Shown: positions 17,837 through 27,673, counted from the first letter of the stretch. The stretch: DNA of 64,000 nt from Gammaproteobacteria bacterium (GCA_030431775.1 JAUIHW010000005.1:1-64000), one strand, 5' to 3'. The notes: generated by a model not told the origin, from the letters alone. A program made the numbers and translations.

Positions 17837-18856
17837 ATGCAAATAACGACTGTTCCGATCCATTACATTAATTCGATTCTGTCCAGCGCGGAACTGAGAG
17901 GCTTTGATCGAAGGAAACTGATCGCACGCAGTGGATTGGCAGCAGAGTTATTTAACCAACAGAAAACAAGGGTAAGTGCGGACGTGTACATCAGGCTAAG
18001 CAAATACCTGATGCGGGAAATGCAGGATGAAAGCTGCGGTTTGATGGGGCAACGTACTAAGATAGGGACGTTTGCGACCATGTGTCAAGCCAGCATCAAC
18101 AGCCCCAATCTTGGGCGCTTTCTGGGTCGCTGCTCGCGATTCTATGGGCTGGTTAATGATGACCTGGAGACGAGACTCTCTACCGAAGCTGGCCGTGCCC
18201 GATACTCGCTAACCGCAGTGCCGGGCTCGGTGGATGCGGAAGAGCACGTGATTATGGTGATGCTTGCTCTCATTCATCGGCTGGCGGGTTGGGCCATTGG
18301 CCAACCGCTTGTGCTGGAGCGAACCTGTTTCACGCGGAAGTTACCCGTTTATGCGAATGACTATAATTTGCTGTTTGAGAGTCCTGTGGAGTTTGGCGCG
18401 GCAGAGAATATTCTGCAATTTTCTATTAACTATCTTGATATGCCGGTTGTGCAAGACGAACAATCGCTCCGAGAGCTTCTGCAACACGCGCCGATGAGCT
18501 TCATGACCAACTTGGTTGCTGATGGTGGCCTGGTGTCAAGAGTGGTGAATATTTTAAGGCAGTCTTTACCGGGAACCGCACCGTCGATCGATGATGTGGC
18601 GCAGCAGCTCAACACCAGTGTGGCCACCTTGCGTCGACACTTGAGCGCAGCGGGCTGTTCCTATAAGCAGCTCAAGGACAATGTTCGACGCGACCGTGCG
18701 ATCTACTTACTGAGCCTGAATAAACCCGTAGAAGAGGTAGCGGAATGTACCGGATTTGCGGAAACCACGTCTTTTTTTAGAGCGTTCAAGCGCTGGACAG
18801 GGTCCACACCCAAAGCCTATGTTCCGGTCGTTGCTCACAACCTGGCGCCAAACTAA
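17837..18856 (+). CDS. AraC-family transcriptional regulator (long N-domain type)
   Basis: A 339-residue activator-type protein. Residues 1-200 form the ligand-binding domain of the OruR/ArgR-like AraC subgroup (QITTVPIHYINSIL...QDESCGL). The C-terminal 100 residues carry two helix-turn-helix units (LNTSVATLRRHLSAAGCSYKQLK near 255 and VAECTGFAETTSFFRAFKRW near 300). It lies between the ligase and the TonB receptor gene, both on the same strand. A decayed paralog is at 6278. It is the likely master regulator of the lipid region and a candidate to bind the TGAG...GCCATTG sites. The ligand is unknown but probably an acyl or lipid compound. Confidence 0.88.
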   Translation: MQITTVPIHYINSILSSAELRGFDRRKLIARSGLAAELFNQQKTRVSADVYIRLSKYLMREMQDESCGLMGQRTKIGTFATMCQASINSPNLGRFLGRCSRFYGLVNDDLETRLSTEAGRARYSLTAVPGSVDAEEHVIMVMLALIHRLAGWAIGQPLVLERTCFTRKLPVYANDYNLLFESPVEFGAAENILQFSINYLDMPVVQDEQSLRELLQHAPMSFMTNLVADGGLVSRVVNILRQSLPGTAPSIDDVAQQLNTSVATLRRHLSAAGCSYKQLKDNVRRDRAIYLLSLNKPVEEVAECTGFAETTSFFRAFKRWTGSTPKAYVPVVAHNLAPN

Positions 18857-18951
18857 GCGCCGAGGCTTTCCGGCACATAGGTGGCCACGTTAATACACGC
18901 AACTCTCAGCAATTACTGCCATTGCTAGCTGATCGGAATGGCTACATAATT

Positions 18952-18971
18952 TGACTGTTTGTGTCATTGTG
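18952..18971 (+). promoter_or_regulatory. Putative regulator site E before TonB receptor gene
   Basis: TGACTGTTTGTGTCATTGTG matches site C at 14 of 20 positions and is 87 bp before the receptor start. It lies in the 202-base gap after the AraC gene. Confidence 0.3.
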
Positions 18972-19014
18972 TTTCCGCGCTTGCGCGTTACCATTGATGA
19001 GATTTCTTCTCGTA

Positions 19015-19046
19015 TAGCACTACATATTAATAGCACTACAAATTAA
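19015..19046 (+). repeat. Tandem 16-bp direct repeat before TonB receptor gene
   Basis: TAGCACTACATATTAA (19015-19030) is followed immediately by TAGCACTACAAATTAA (19031-19046), one mismatch in sixteen. The second copy abuts the ribosome site AGAGGA (19047-19052). Direct repeats of this size suit an AraC-type regulator or a leader-level control, but a simple slippage duplication is equally possible. Confidence 0.6.
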
Positions 19047-19058
19047 GAGGATCGAAGT

Positions 19059-21401
19059 ATGCGCCCCATTCAGACTGTAATGGCTTTTGCTTTATCAGCC
19101 GCCGCCCTCAATGCAGGGGCGCAAGACCTGATGCTGGAGGAGATAGTGGTTACGGCCACCAAACGAACCACGGGCCTGCAGGATACTCCGATTGCCTTGT
19201 CTGTTATGGATGGACAAAAAATCACCGACCAGGGGATTGGATCGCTGGAAGACATGGCCGTGTTTTTGCCAAACGTGCACATTGCGGAAGGCGGTGCGGG
19301 TGACCAATTGTTCATTCGCGGCATCGGCTCCGGTATTAATTACAGCTTTGAGCAATCGGTGGGTACCTTCATTGATGGCGTGTATTTTGGCCGGGGCCAG
19401 GCGTCCAGAAGCTCTTTTCTGGATGTTCAGCGGGTAGAGGTGCTCAAGGGCCCGCAAAGCACCTTGTTTGGTAAAAATACGATTGCGGGTGCAATCAATA
19501 TCACAACTGCCAAACCGGGTGATGAGTTTGAAGGCCGGGTCGAGATTACTGCTGAGCCAGAATTTGGTGGTTTGGGCGCGACATTTACTGTGTCCGGCCC
19601 ACTGAGCGACACCTTCGGTGCCCGGTTTGTCATCAAGCGCGATGAAACGGACGGTTACATGACCAATACGCTCAAGAATCGCGATGAGCGTCAGGCTGAG
19701 AATACGGTGGGGCGGCTGGTGTTGGGCTGGCAGCCAACGGACGAACTTGATGTCACGTTTAAGTATGAGGTGGGTAAGTCAGACACTGTTGGGCGCCAAG
19801 ATGTACTGTCAATTGCGACGCCGTTTGCCGTCGGGCGATACCAGGCAGCTGACCCCGGTTTTGCGGCGAACTTTGGTTATGATAAGTCCAGCCAGAACAT
19901 CACTGGTGGCAAAAGCGATGAACAATTTCACGACAGCGAATGGAACATCGGCACCCTGACCGCTGAGTGGTCGCTGGGCGAATACACGCTTAAATCGATC
20001 ACCGGTTACGTCGATTACGAATTCTCCAATTACCTGGATTCGGACTACGGCCCGCTTGAGTTTCTTGCTCGCGGCCGAGATGAACAGCACAAGCAGTTCA
20101 GCCAGGAATTCCTGTTTTCTTCCCCGGTTGGTGAGACCATTGAATACCTTGCCGGCTTCTATTACCAGGATGAAGAGCTCAAACATCAACGCGAAACCGA
20201 TGTTCAACTGTCGGCGGCAGGTATAGGTACTGGCAACTTGGATGCCAGCGGGATCGGCTTCTTCAATCAGGACGCCAGTACGATTTCAGCCTTTGTGCAA
20301 GGCACATTTAACATCAGCGACACATTCAGGTTAATTGCGGGTGTTCGCTATTCTCGCGATGAGAAGGAGTTTGATAAAGACGCCTTCGTCACCGACTACC
20401 AGACCGTAACGCCGAACGAAGCATTGGGAGGAATTTACGATGTGGCACTGAATTTCTCTACCGATCATTCCTTTGCCAACGGTGTGGGTATGCGTTGCCC
20501 CGGAATACCGCGTACCTGCGAAACCATCGCGTTTGATACGAAACGATCGGAGTCAAACGTGACAGGTGATGTGACCTTACAGTGGGATGCCTCCGATGAT
20601 GCGATGATTTACCTGAAAGTCGGCAATGGCTACAAGGCGTTCGGGTTTGATGAAGCCAATGGTCGTGGCCAGTTTTCTGCCCAGGCCTACGAAGAAGAAA
20701 CGGTGATGGCTTACGAACTTGGAGCCAAGTTGGACTTAATGGGCGGGCGTGCTCGACTGAATATGGCTGCCTTCTTCAGCGAGCTCGAAGATGTGCAGGT
20801 GAGCACATTTGATGGCAACGCCGGTTTTGTTGTGGGCAACGCCGCGGAAAGTGAAGTGTACGGAATCGAGGCCGACGGTTCGATTGTCTTGACTGAGCAA
20901 CTGACATTAAGTGGCGGGTTTGCTTTTCTGGATGCCAGCTACAAGTCGTTTCCGGATGCTGCGTGCAACGAATTGCAAATTCTTGACTGGATAGCTGGCG
21001 GCGGAACGCGCGCGACCTGTGTGCAGGACCTTGCGGGCCAGCCGCTGCAGTTTTCACCGGATTTCGCCGGCAATCTGGCCCTGGATTTCCTGACGCCTGT
21101 AGCCGAGTCCATGGAGCTGCGTTTCACTCTGGATGCCATGTACTCGGACAAGTATGAAGTGGCCGCTGACCTTGACCCGCTGCTAAAACAGGATTCATTC
21201 GTTAAGGTCAACGCACGGGTGCAACTGGCGAGTGCGGCTCAAACCTGGAGCCTGGCGGTGCTGGCGCGAAATATCACCAATGAAAAAACCACCACTTGGG
21301 GTAACGATGTTCCTCTGGCCAGTCAGGGCTTTAGTCAAACCTATTTCCAGCACATAGACCCCCCGCGAACCATTGAGATACAGGCGGCCTATAACTTCTA
21401 G
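19059..21401 (+). CDS. TonB-dependent outer-membrane receptor
   Basis: A 780-residue outer-membrane transporter that takes up a substrate with energy from TonB-ExbBD. It has a signal peptide (residues 1-21, ending NAGAQ), then the TonB-box-like LEEIVVTATKR near residue 28, and a plug domain with IRGIGSG near 88 and VEVLKGPQSTLFGKNTIAGAIN near 125. The beta-barrel ends in the outer-membrane signature IQAAYNF. The motif set is of the Fe-independent, nutrient type common in marine bacteria. It is directly followed by a deacylase-like amidohydrolase (8-32 bp), so the ligand may be an N-acylated or lipid compound processed by that enzyme. Confidence 0.92.
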   Translation: MRPIQTVMAFALSAAALNAGAQDLMLEEIVVTATKRTTGLQDTPIALSVMDGQKITDQGIGSLEDMAVFLPNVHIAEGGAGDQLFIRGIGSGINYSFEQSVGTFIDGVYFGRGQASRSSFLDVQRVEVLKGPQSTLFGKNTIAGAINITTAKPGDEFEGRVEITAEPEFGGLGATFTVSGPLSDTFGARFVIKRDETDGYMTNTLKNRDERQAENTVGRLVLGWQPTDELDVTFKYEVGKSDTVGRQDVLSIATPFAVGRYQAADPGFAANFGYDKSSQNITGGKSDEQFHDSEWNIGTLTAEWSLGEYTLKSITGYVDYEFSNYLDSDYGPLEFLARGRDEQHKQFSQEFLFSSPVGETIEYLAGFYYQDEELKHQRETDVQLSAAGIGTGNLDASGIGFFNQDASTISAFVQGTFNISDTFRLIAGVRYSRDEKEFDKDAFVTDYQTVTPNEALGGIYDVALNFSTDHSFANGVGMRCPGIPRTCETIAFDTKRSESNVTGDVTLQWDASDDAMIYLKVGNGYKAFGFDEANGRGQFSAQAYEEETVMAYELGAKLDLMGGRARLNMAAFFSELEDVQVSTFDGNAGFVVGNAAESEVYGIEADGSIVLTEQLTLSGGFAFLDASYKSFPDAACNELQILDWIAGGGTRATCVQDLAGQPLQFSPDFAGNLALDFLTPVAESMELRFTLDAMYSDKYEVAADLDPLLKQDSFVKVNARVQLASAAQTWSLAVLARNITNEKTTTWGNDVPLASQGFSQTYFQHIDPPRTIEIQAAYNF

Positions 21402-21433
21402 TTGAGAGAATGCCGTTAGCGGCCAGGGCTGGA

Positions 21434-22981
21434 ATGAACATCAGTAGCAGGTTTGCGCGGTTTGCAGGCCTGCTGATAGCCCTTTCAGTTCTTGGTTCCA
21501 CGCCGCTTGCTGCACAGCAATATTCCCTGGCAATTAATAATGGCCGGGTAATAGACCCTGAGACGGGACTGGATGACATTCGACATCTGGGCATCAAGGG
21601 CGACCGGATCGTAAGCATTTCAATTCGGCCGCTGGAGGCAGAGCGCGTGATTGATGCTAGTGATCTGGTTGTCTCGCCAGGTTTTATCGATCTTCACACG
21701 CACTCACCGACGCCTCTTGGCCAGTACTATCAAGCCTTCGACGGCGTCACCACGGCGCTCGAACTGGAAGCGGGAGCCGCGCCCGTGCTGAACTACGCGT
21801 CACAGATCAGTGCGCAACCCATGATCAATTACGGGGCGTCGGCTGGCTATGTCGCGCTACGTGTCAGGGAAAAGAACGGCATCGTCACCTCATCGGGGTT
21901 GGGTTCGGGCACCCCAGTTGGTTTCAAGGGCTGGAAAACGGCGTTAATGGTTTTCTTGATGGGCAGAGAGACGGCAATGGCGCCGTCAATGGTCGAGTTG
22001 GCAACGGCCGATGAGTTGGCAAGAATGCGTGCGGATCTACTTGCTGAACTGGATGCGGGTGCCCTGGGTATTGGATTGCCTCTTGATTATTTCAGCGATG
22101 CGATTCAGGAAGAGGAACTGCGAATGATATTTGGTGTGGCCGCCGAGCGCGGCGCACCGCTGTTTATCCACGTTCGCCGCGGCATAGACGGCGACCCGAG
22201 TGGATTACGCGAAGCGATTCGCTTGGCCGGTGACTTCGGTGTATCGGTTCACCTATGTCACATTACCCACAACGCCATCAGCAATCTGGATTTGTTCCTG
22301 CGGGAAATTGCACAAGCACAAGCAAAACGCATCGACGTCACCACCGAAGTGCTGCCCTATAACGCGGGATCGGCGCTGATATCATCGGCGGTGTTTGGGC
22401 GAGATTGGCAGACCATTTTTAATATCACTTACGAAGACGTCGAGTGGGCGGCGACCGGCGAGCGCTTCAACAAGGCAATGTGGGAGGAATACCGGAGTGA
22501 ATACCCCGAAGGTCAGGTGATTCATCACTATTTGAAAGAAGAGTGGACCCAACAGGCGGTGCAGACGCCGGGTGTCATTATCGTCAGTGATCTGCTTCCC
22601 ATGGAAAGCCGTGATAAACACGTTGCGCCGCACAATGGCGCATTCAGTAAAATCCTGGGTCGCTATGTTCGCGAAAAAAAGTTGCTGGAATTGCCCGCCG
22701 CGATTCGCAAAATGACCCTGCTACCGGCGCAGCGACTGGAACGCTACGCACCGGTGTTCAAGCGTAAAGGACGATTACAGGTCGGCATGGACGCGGACAT
22801 CACAATATTTGACCCCAACACGATACTTGATAATGCCACCTATCAGAATCCGTATCAGGAAGCGAGCGGAATAAACCATTTGATCGTTAATGGTGTAGCT
22901 GTGATCAGCGACGGTCAGCAGGTGGAAGGCAGTTTTCCAGGCCTTCGCCAACTTGCTGGCAGGGCCAATACAGTGCAATAG
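21434..22981 (+). CDS. Exported amidohydrolase, N-acyl-D-amino-acid deacylase family
   Basis: A metal-dependent amidohydrolase related to D-aminoacylases, which remove an acyl group from N-acyl amino acids. From ATG 21434 it is 515 residues with a clear signal peptide (RFARFAGLLIALSVLGSTPLAAQ). ATG 21410, eight residues earlier, is also possible, with GAGAG directly before it. The first metal motif is DLHTHSPTP near residue 84. VHLCHITHN near 272 supplies further histidines, and a late Asp is in MDADITIF near 452. The substrate is uncertain, because close relatives include inactive or non-amide enzymes. It sits between the receptor gene and the truncated M13 peptidase gene. Confidence 0.78.
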   Translation: MNISSRFARFAGLLIALSVLGSTPLAAQQYSLAINNGRVIDPETGLDDIRHLGIKGDRIVSISIRPLEAERVIDASDLVVSPGFIDLHTHSPTPLGQYYQAFDGVTTALELEAGAAPVLNYASQISAQPMINYGASAGYVALRVREKNGIVTSSGLGSGTPVGFKGWKTALMVFLMGRETAMAPSMVELATADELARMRADLLAELDAGALGIGLPLDYFSDAIQEEELRMIFGVAAERGAPLFIHVRRGIDGDPSGLREAIRLAGDFGVSVHLCHITHNAISNLDLFLREIAQAQAKRIDVTTEVLPYNAGSALISSAVFGRDWQTIFNITYEDVEWAATGERFNKAMWEEYRSEYPEGQVIHHYLKEEWTQQAVQTPGVIIVSDLLPMESRDKHVAPHNGAFSKILGRYVREKKLLELPAAIRKMTLLPAQRLERYAPVFKRKGRLQVGMDADITIFDPNTILDNATYQNPYQEASGINHLIVNGVAVISDGQQVEGSFPGLRQLAGRANTVQ

Positions 22982-23043
22982 ACTTGGGTCGCGCTTCTGG
23001 GGATAATCAGCTCTGCGTATTTTCCCCGCAGCAAAGGATACCC

Positions 23044-24537
23044 ATGTCGAATCTACCTTCGCCGTCGCAACGAACTCTTGGCGCCGCCTTATGCATGACC
23101 GCCGTTATCGCGTGCTCGCCCATAGACCAGCATGTCTCTGAATCGTCAAGCACAAATGAGTCCGCCAAAGTGGCCATCGAGCGCGAGCTGTATTCCGGAA
23201 TTGATCAAAGCGCGATCGACCGCTCCGTTCGCCCACAGGATGATTTTCACGCTTATGCCAATGGACTGTGGCTCAAAGAAACGAAAATGCCGGCCGAATA
23301 TGGTCGTTATGGCACCTTCACGATTCTGAATGAGATGGCGGAGAAAAACCTCAGGGCAATCGTTGAAAACTCGGATGGTGGCGATGCAAGTGCCCAACAA
23401 ATAGCGGATCTGTACCGCAGCTACATGGATGAGGATGCCATTGAAGCGGCTGGTTTGACAGGTGTGTCGCCGGAATTGCGGCTGGTTGATGAGATCAACT
23501 CCGCAGATGATCTGTACCGGGCCTTTGCCACGCTAAATAGACATGGCGTTGGCACACCGTTGGCGGCTGCAATCATTCCGGACTTCAAGAATTCTGAGGC
23601 CTACGCTTTCTACCTGTTTCAAAATGGTCTCGGTTTACCGGATCGCGACTACTTTCTGGTCGAAGATAACCAACGGTTCAGCAAAGCGGTCGCAGACTAC
23701 ACCGACTACGCCGCAGAAATGTTGGCTCTTGCTGGTGCCAGCGAGTCCGAGCAACGTGCGGAGCAGATCATTGCGCTGGAGCGGCAAATCGCAGTAGGGC
23801 ACTGGTCTAGAACAGACAGCCGAGTACCCGAAAAACTCTACAATCCCTACCGCAAAGGCACTCTAAACGAATTGGCACCCATGTCGTGGGAGGCAATTTT
23901 ATCGATACTTGGTGCAGGTAATCTGGATTATGTAGTGATCGCACAGCCCAGTCACTTCGCATCGCTCGCTGAACTTGTCTCAAATACACCACTGGCTGTG
24001 TGGAAAGATTATTTACGCCTGCGAATACTGACTGATGCGGCGCCTTATCTGCCGGAGCGCTTTGCCAAGCGTCGCTTTGATTTTTACGGGAAGAAACTGA
24101 GCGGGCTGGAAAAACAAAAAGAACGTTGGCGCCGGGGTATATCCACAGTCAGCGATGTGCTTGGCGAGCCCCTTGGCCGACAATACGTAGCGCAGCATTT
24201 TTCACCCGACGCCAAGCACAAGATGCTGGAGATGGTCAGGAACCTGCTTGATGAATTTCGAATAGGCATAGATGAACTGGACTGGATGAGTGAGGCAACC
24301 AAAGCTGAAGCCAAGCAAAAGCTGGGTAAGATTCGGGTAAAAATTGGCTACCCCGATCGCTGGCGGGATTATAGTGGCCTGAACATCAAAGCAAATGATT
24401 TGATTGGCAATATGCGTCGGGCCATTGCCTTTGAGTACAACTACGAATTGGCCACGTTGGGGAAACCCATCGATCGGGAAGAATGGGGCGAGCCGCTTGC
24501 TGTGGACGCTATACAGCGCTTTTTGCAGGAACTTTAA
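23044..24537 (+). pseudogene. M13 metallopeptidase (PepO-like), lacks catalytic domain
   Basis: M13 (neprilysin-type) zinc peptidases are usually about 670-700 residues. This frame is 497 residues from ATG 23044 (AAAGGA upstream). It has a lipoprotein-type N-terminus (VIACSP, Cys near residue 21) and the normal N-terminal alpha domain: DDFHAYANGLWLK near 64, LPDRDYFL near 197, and KIGYPDRWRDYSGL near 433. It continues to DREEWGEP, which in intact enzymes leads into the zinc domain with HExxH and GENxAD. Here it changes to unrelated residues and stops (AIQRFLQEL). No HExxH is present, so it cannot be a peptidase. The break coincides with the change of strand and base composition at 24.5 kb. 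Confidence 0.8.
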
Positions 24538-24571
24538 GCTTTTTACAGGCCATTAGCCAGCTGACCGCCGC

Positions 24572-25576
24572 CTAAGCCAGATACTGCTCCGCCAGGCCAC
24601 AACTCATCTCTACCAACGCTGGCGTTAGCTCCTCGGCTGTCTGGGTGCCAGGGCGGGTGTGCACCCAGCCAACGTAGGTAAAGCTGCGTGCCAGCATAAA
24701 CAATGGAAGCGTCTCCAGTATCGCCTGCTCAGTTGGCCGTGCCTGGCAATAGGCGTTTAACAAGGCGCTTTTTGCCAACTCAAAATGCGGGTCATCCTGG
24801 ATAAAATACAGCGCGGTGGCCAACTCGAACATGTGCCAGCCAAAACCGGCATCATCGAAATCGATCAGACGCACCTCGTTGCCACTGACCAGCAGGTTTT
24901 CCGGCGCGAAGTCTGCGTGGATCAAGCCGTAGCAGTCGCCCGTTCTTGGTAATCCAGCGAGTTCCTGCTTAACCACATCGCGCGCTGCCATCAGCAGCTT
25001 GCGCTGCTCATCGCTTAACGCGGCCAACTCCCAGAACCGCCCCCACAAGGGCTCATTGCCTACAAGACCATCACGATCCCAGGCATGGCGAACAAAACCC
25101 TCTGGCCGCGCCCATGCGCTGCTTTGATTATGCAACTGGGCCGCAATTCTGCCGATGGTGGAATAGATATGTTCTATTTGCTGAGTATTGTCACCCAGCC
25201 CTTCTTCTACCGAACCCAGTTGCTCACCATCGATCCAGGCGAACAGGTCTACCTGACGTTCGTGCTGCACGTCGGGGTGTGCGACGCGCGCGAACAGATC
25301 ACCATTGTTACAGGGGATGATTTCCGGTACACAAATACCCGCCGACTGCAGCGCCTGCATCCACTGAAATTCCGAGCGCAAGGACGCATCCGAGTGGTAG
25401 TTTGCTCGGTGCACCCGCAGTGCGTAAGGTGTGCCGTCACTACTTATCAGTTTATAGACTGCATTCTCCCGGTGCTTGATGAGTTCGAGCGAGCGATGTT
25501 GCAAGCCCCATTGCGGTAAAGACGACAGCGCCAGATCGCGCACTGCCTGCAGCTCGTCATCATTGGTATCACTCAT
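24572..25576 (-). CDS. APH-family kinase (homoserine-kinase/amino-alcohol-kinase-like)
   Basis: A 334-residue ATP-dependent small-molecule kinase of the aminoglycoside/choline phosphotransferase fold. The catalytic loop is HADFAPENLL near residue 220 and the metal-binding motif LIDFDDAGF near 238, both complete. ATG 25576 overlaps the stop of the class III PLP gene (ATGAGTGA), so translation is coupled. Kinases of this type paired with a class III phospho-lyase act on hydroxylysine or ethanolamine-like amino alcohols in other organisms. The pairing here suggests it phosphorylates the hydroxyl of an amino alcohol. It is the last gene of the operon that starts at 33607. The exact substrate is unknown. 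Confidence 0.82.
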   Translation of the reverse strand: MSDTNDDELQAVRDLALSSLPQWGLQHRSLELIKHRENAVYKLISSDGTPYALRVHRANYHSDASLRSEFQWMQALQSAGICVPEIIPCNNGDLFARVAHPDVQHERQVDLFAWIDGEQLGSVEEGLGDNTQQIEHIYSTIGRIAAQLHNQSSAWARPEGFVRHAWDRDGLVGNEPLWGRFWELAALSDEQRKLLMAARDVVKQELAGLPRTGDCYGLIHADFAPENLLVSGNEVRLIDFDDAGFGWHMFELATALYFIQDDPHFELAKSALLNAYCQARPTEQAILETLPLFMLARSFTYVGWVHTRPGTQTAEELTPALVEMSCGLAEQYLA

Positions 25577-26846
25577 TGGCCAGCACCTCATCCAGTGTAT
25601 TCAGTAGTTGGTCGGCGTTGCTTCGCGAGAAAATAATCGGCGGGCGTATTTTCAGAATATTGTCTCCAGGGCCAATTTTGCTGATCAACACGCCCTTTTC
25701 TTTCATCTCATTGACCACGCGTCGCGCGGCGGCGGTCGCGGGGGTTTTACTCGCCCGATCATTCACCAGTTCAACCCCCACAAACAGGCCCGGGCCGCGC
25801 ACATCACCGATCAGCTCATAGCGTTCTTGCAAAGCCCGCAGCCCATCACGCAGGTACTGGCCGACATCGGCGACCTGTGCAACCAGACCTTCGTCCTGAA
25901 TAACGCGCAATACCTCATGCGCTACTTCACAGGACACCGGGTTACCACCAAAAGTATTAAAGTACATGATGTCTTCGCGGAAGGAATCGACCAGCTCAGG
26001 CGTGGACACCAGGCCAGCCACCGGGTGCCCATTACCCATGGGCTTGCCCAGCGTCACAATATCGGGTTGCACACCGGCGAATTCGTGGCCCCACATTGTG
26101 CCGGAGCGCGCAAAGCCCGACTGCACCTCATCAAAAATCAGCAGCCCGCCGTGCGCCCGCACCCGGTCCGCCGCACCCTGTAAATAACCTTGGGGCACAT
26201 TGGGCACGCCTTCATTGGCAAAGATGGGGCAGACCAGCATGCCGGCCAGCCCGATGCCTTCGGCCTCAAACTCGGCGATTGCCTGATCAATACGGAGCAG
26301 ATAGGCCTGCGTTAGCTCTTCCCCCTGCAGACCATCCAGCGGACGATACGCATCGGGATACGGCACAGCTTTAACATTCGGGCCAATCGCCTGCCCGCCA
26401 TTGAACAATGTGGCCAGCTCATCCACGGCAGTGGTATTACCGTGGTAGGTTTCATTACTGCAGATGATTCCCTTGCCAGGACGGGTGTGGCGGGCTATGC
26501 GAAGCGCCAGATCATTGGCCTCACTGCCGGTACAGGTAAACATCACCATGGACAAGGGGTCGGCGAAGGTTGCGGTTAAGGCTTCGCCATAATCCAGAAT
26601 GGCTTCGTGCAAGTAGCGGGTGTGAATATTCAGCGTTTCTGCCTGCCTGCTCAGCGCTTGCACCACTCGCGGATTGCAATGACCAACATTCGGCACATTA
26701 TTGTACACATCCAGATATTGTCGGCCATCCGCGTCGTACAGATGGACCCCCTCACCACGCACAATGTGTAATGGTTCATCATAGAACAGCGGGGTGTTTG
26801 AACCTAACAGATTATCTCTGCGCCGCAGGATGTCACCAGTACTCAT
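25569..26846 (-). CDS. Class III PLP enzyme, phospho-lyase/aminotransferase type
   Basis: A 425-residue PLP enzyme of the class III aminotransferase family. The Schiff-base lysine lies in TLGKPMGNGHPVAG near residue 270. FDEVQSGFARSGTMWG near 241 holds the cofactor Asp, and TCTGSEANDLALR near 103 the phosphate loop. The DNVPNVGHC-like start (YNNVPNVGHCNP) and the GKPMGNGHPVA stretch are the pattern of the AGXT2-like phospho-lyases, which eliminate phosphate and ammonia from ethanolamine phosphate or 5-phosphohydroxylysine to leave an aldehyde. Normal transamination cannot be excluded. The start overlaps the SDR stop (ATGA), and the stop overlaps the kinase start. Confidence 0.82.
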   Translation of the reverse strand: MSTGDILRRRDNLLGSNTPLFYDEPLHIVRGEGVHLYDADGRQYLDVYNNVPNVGHCNPRVVQALSRQAETLNIHTRYLHEAILDYGEALTATFADPLSMVMFTCTGSEANDLALRIARHTRPGKGIICSNETYHGNTTAVDELATLFNGGQAIGPNVKAVPYPDAYRPLDGLQGEELTQAYLLRIDQAIAEFEAEGIGLAGMLVCPIFANEGVPNVPQGYLQGAADRVRAHGGLLIFDEVQSGFARSGTMWGHEFAGVQPDIVTLGKPMGNGHPVAGLVSTPELVDSFREDIMYFNTFGGNPVSCEVAHEVLRVIQDEGLVAQVADVGQYLRDGLRALQERYELIGDVRGPGLFVGVELVNDRASKTPATAAARRVVNEMKEKGVLISKIGPGDNILKIRPPIIFSRSNADQLLNTLDEVLANE

Positions 26847-27652
26847 GACTGCGCCTGCTCTTCATAAAACTGCCTGAGAACCACCGGGCTCTCCGGCAGG
26901 GTTGAGCCGCCATCCACGATAATGGTCTGCCCGGTGATGTAGGAGGCTTCTTCGCTGGCTAGAAACAGCATGGTGTAGGCGATGTCTTCCGCTTTACCGA
27001 TCTCTCCTTTGGGGATCAGCGATGCCATTTCACGCAGCTCATCCTCATCCGCCAGCAGGCTCATGGCCTGAGTCATGATGTAACCGGGTTCCACACCGTT
27101 GATGGTAATGTTCTCTCGCGCCAGCTCCAACGCCGCGGTGCGAATAAATGCGTTCATGCCGCCCTTGGATGCCGCGTAGTTTGACGTTCCGGGCATTGCA
27201 ACAGTCGGGCCGGTCACCGACGAAGTCAGAATAATGCGCCCCCCGCCCTGCTGCCGAAAGTAAGGCAGGGCCTCCTGAGTTAACCAAAACGCTGCCTTCA
27301 TGTTCACCGCCAGCGTTTCATCCAGCACCTCATCGGGCATTTCTGCTACCGGGTGCATTGGAAAAATGGCCGCATTGTGAATGGCAATGTCGATTCGCCC
27401 CCATTGCTCAGCCGTTTTGGCTACCACCGCTTCAACGCCGCTGCGCTTGCCGATATCACACTGCACCAGCATGGCCTCACCGCCAGCCTTTACGATATCG
27501 TCGACCGTTTCCTGGCCATTACCGGCGCTCCGCGTAGCCACCACCACCCTCGCGCCATGTTGGGCAAACACTTTGGCGATGCCTTCACCAATGCCCTGCC
27601 CCGAGCCAGTAACGATGGCTACTTTCCCTGTGAGGTTTACGGACATGCTCAT
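26843..27652 (-). CDS. Short-chain dehydrogenase/reductase
   Basis: A 269-residue NAD(P)-dependent oxidoreductase. The Rossmann motif TGSGQGIG lies near residue 15, HNAA near 92, catalytic Ser in LTSSVTG near 145, and YAASKGG near 161. The C-terminal ITGQTIIVDGGS is typical of the classical family. AGGAGA precedes the start. It is embedded in the operon between the MFS gene (21 bp) and the PLP phospho-lyase (4-bp overlap). It may oxidise or reduce the aldehyde or alcohol made by the neighbouring enzymes. Substrate cannot be read from the sequence. Confidence 0.85.
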   Translation of the reverse strand: MSMSVNLTGKVAIVTGSGQGIGEGIAKVFAQHGARVVVATRSAGNGQETVDDIVKAGGEAMLVQCDIGKRSGVEAVVAKTAEQWGRIDIAIHNAAIFPMHPVAEMPDEVLDETLAVNMKAAFWLTQEALPYFRQQGGGRIILTSSVTGPTVAMPGTSNYAASKGGMNAFIRTAALELARENITINGVEPGYIMTQAMSLLADEDELREMASLIPKGEIGKAEDIAYTMLFLASEEASYITGQTIIVDGGSTLPESPVVLRQFYEEQAQS

Positions 27653-27673
27653 GATAATCTCCTAATGATATTA

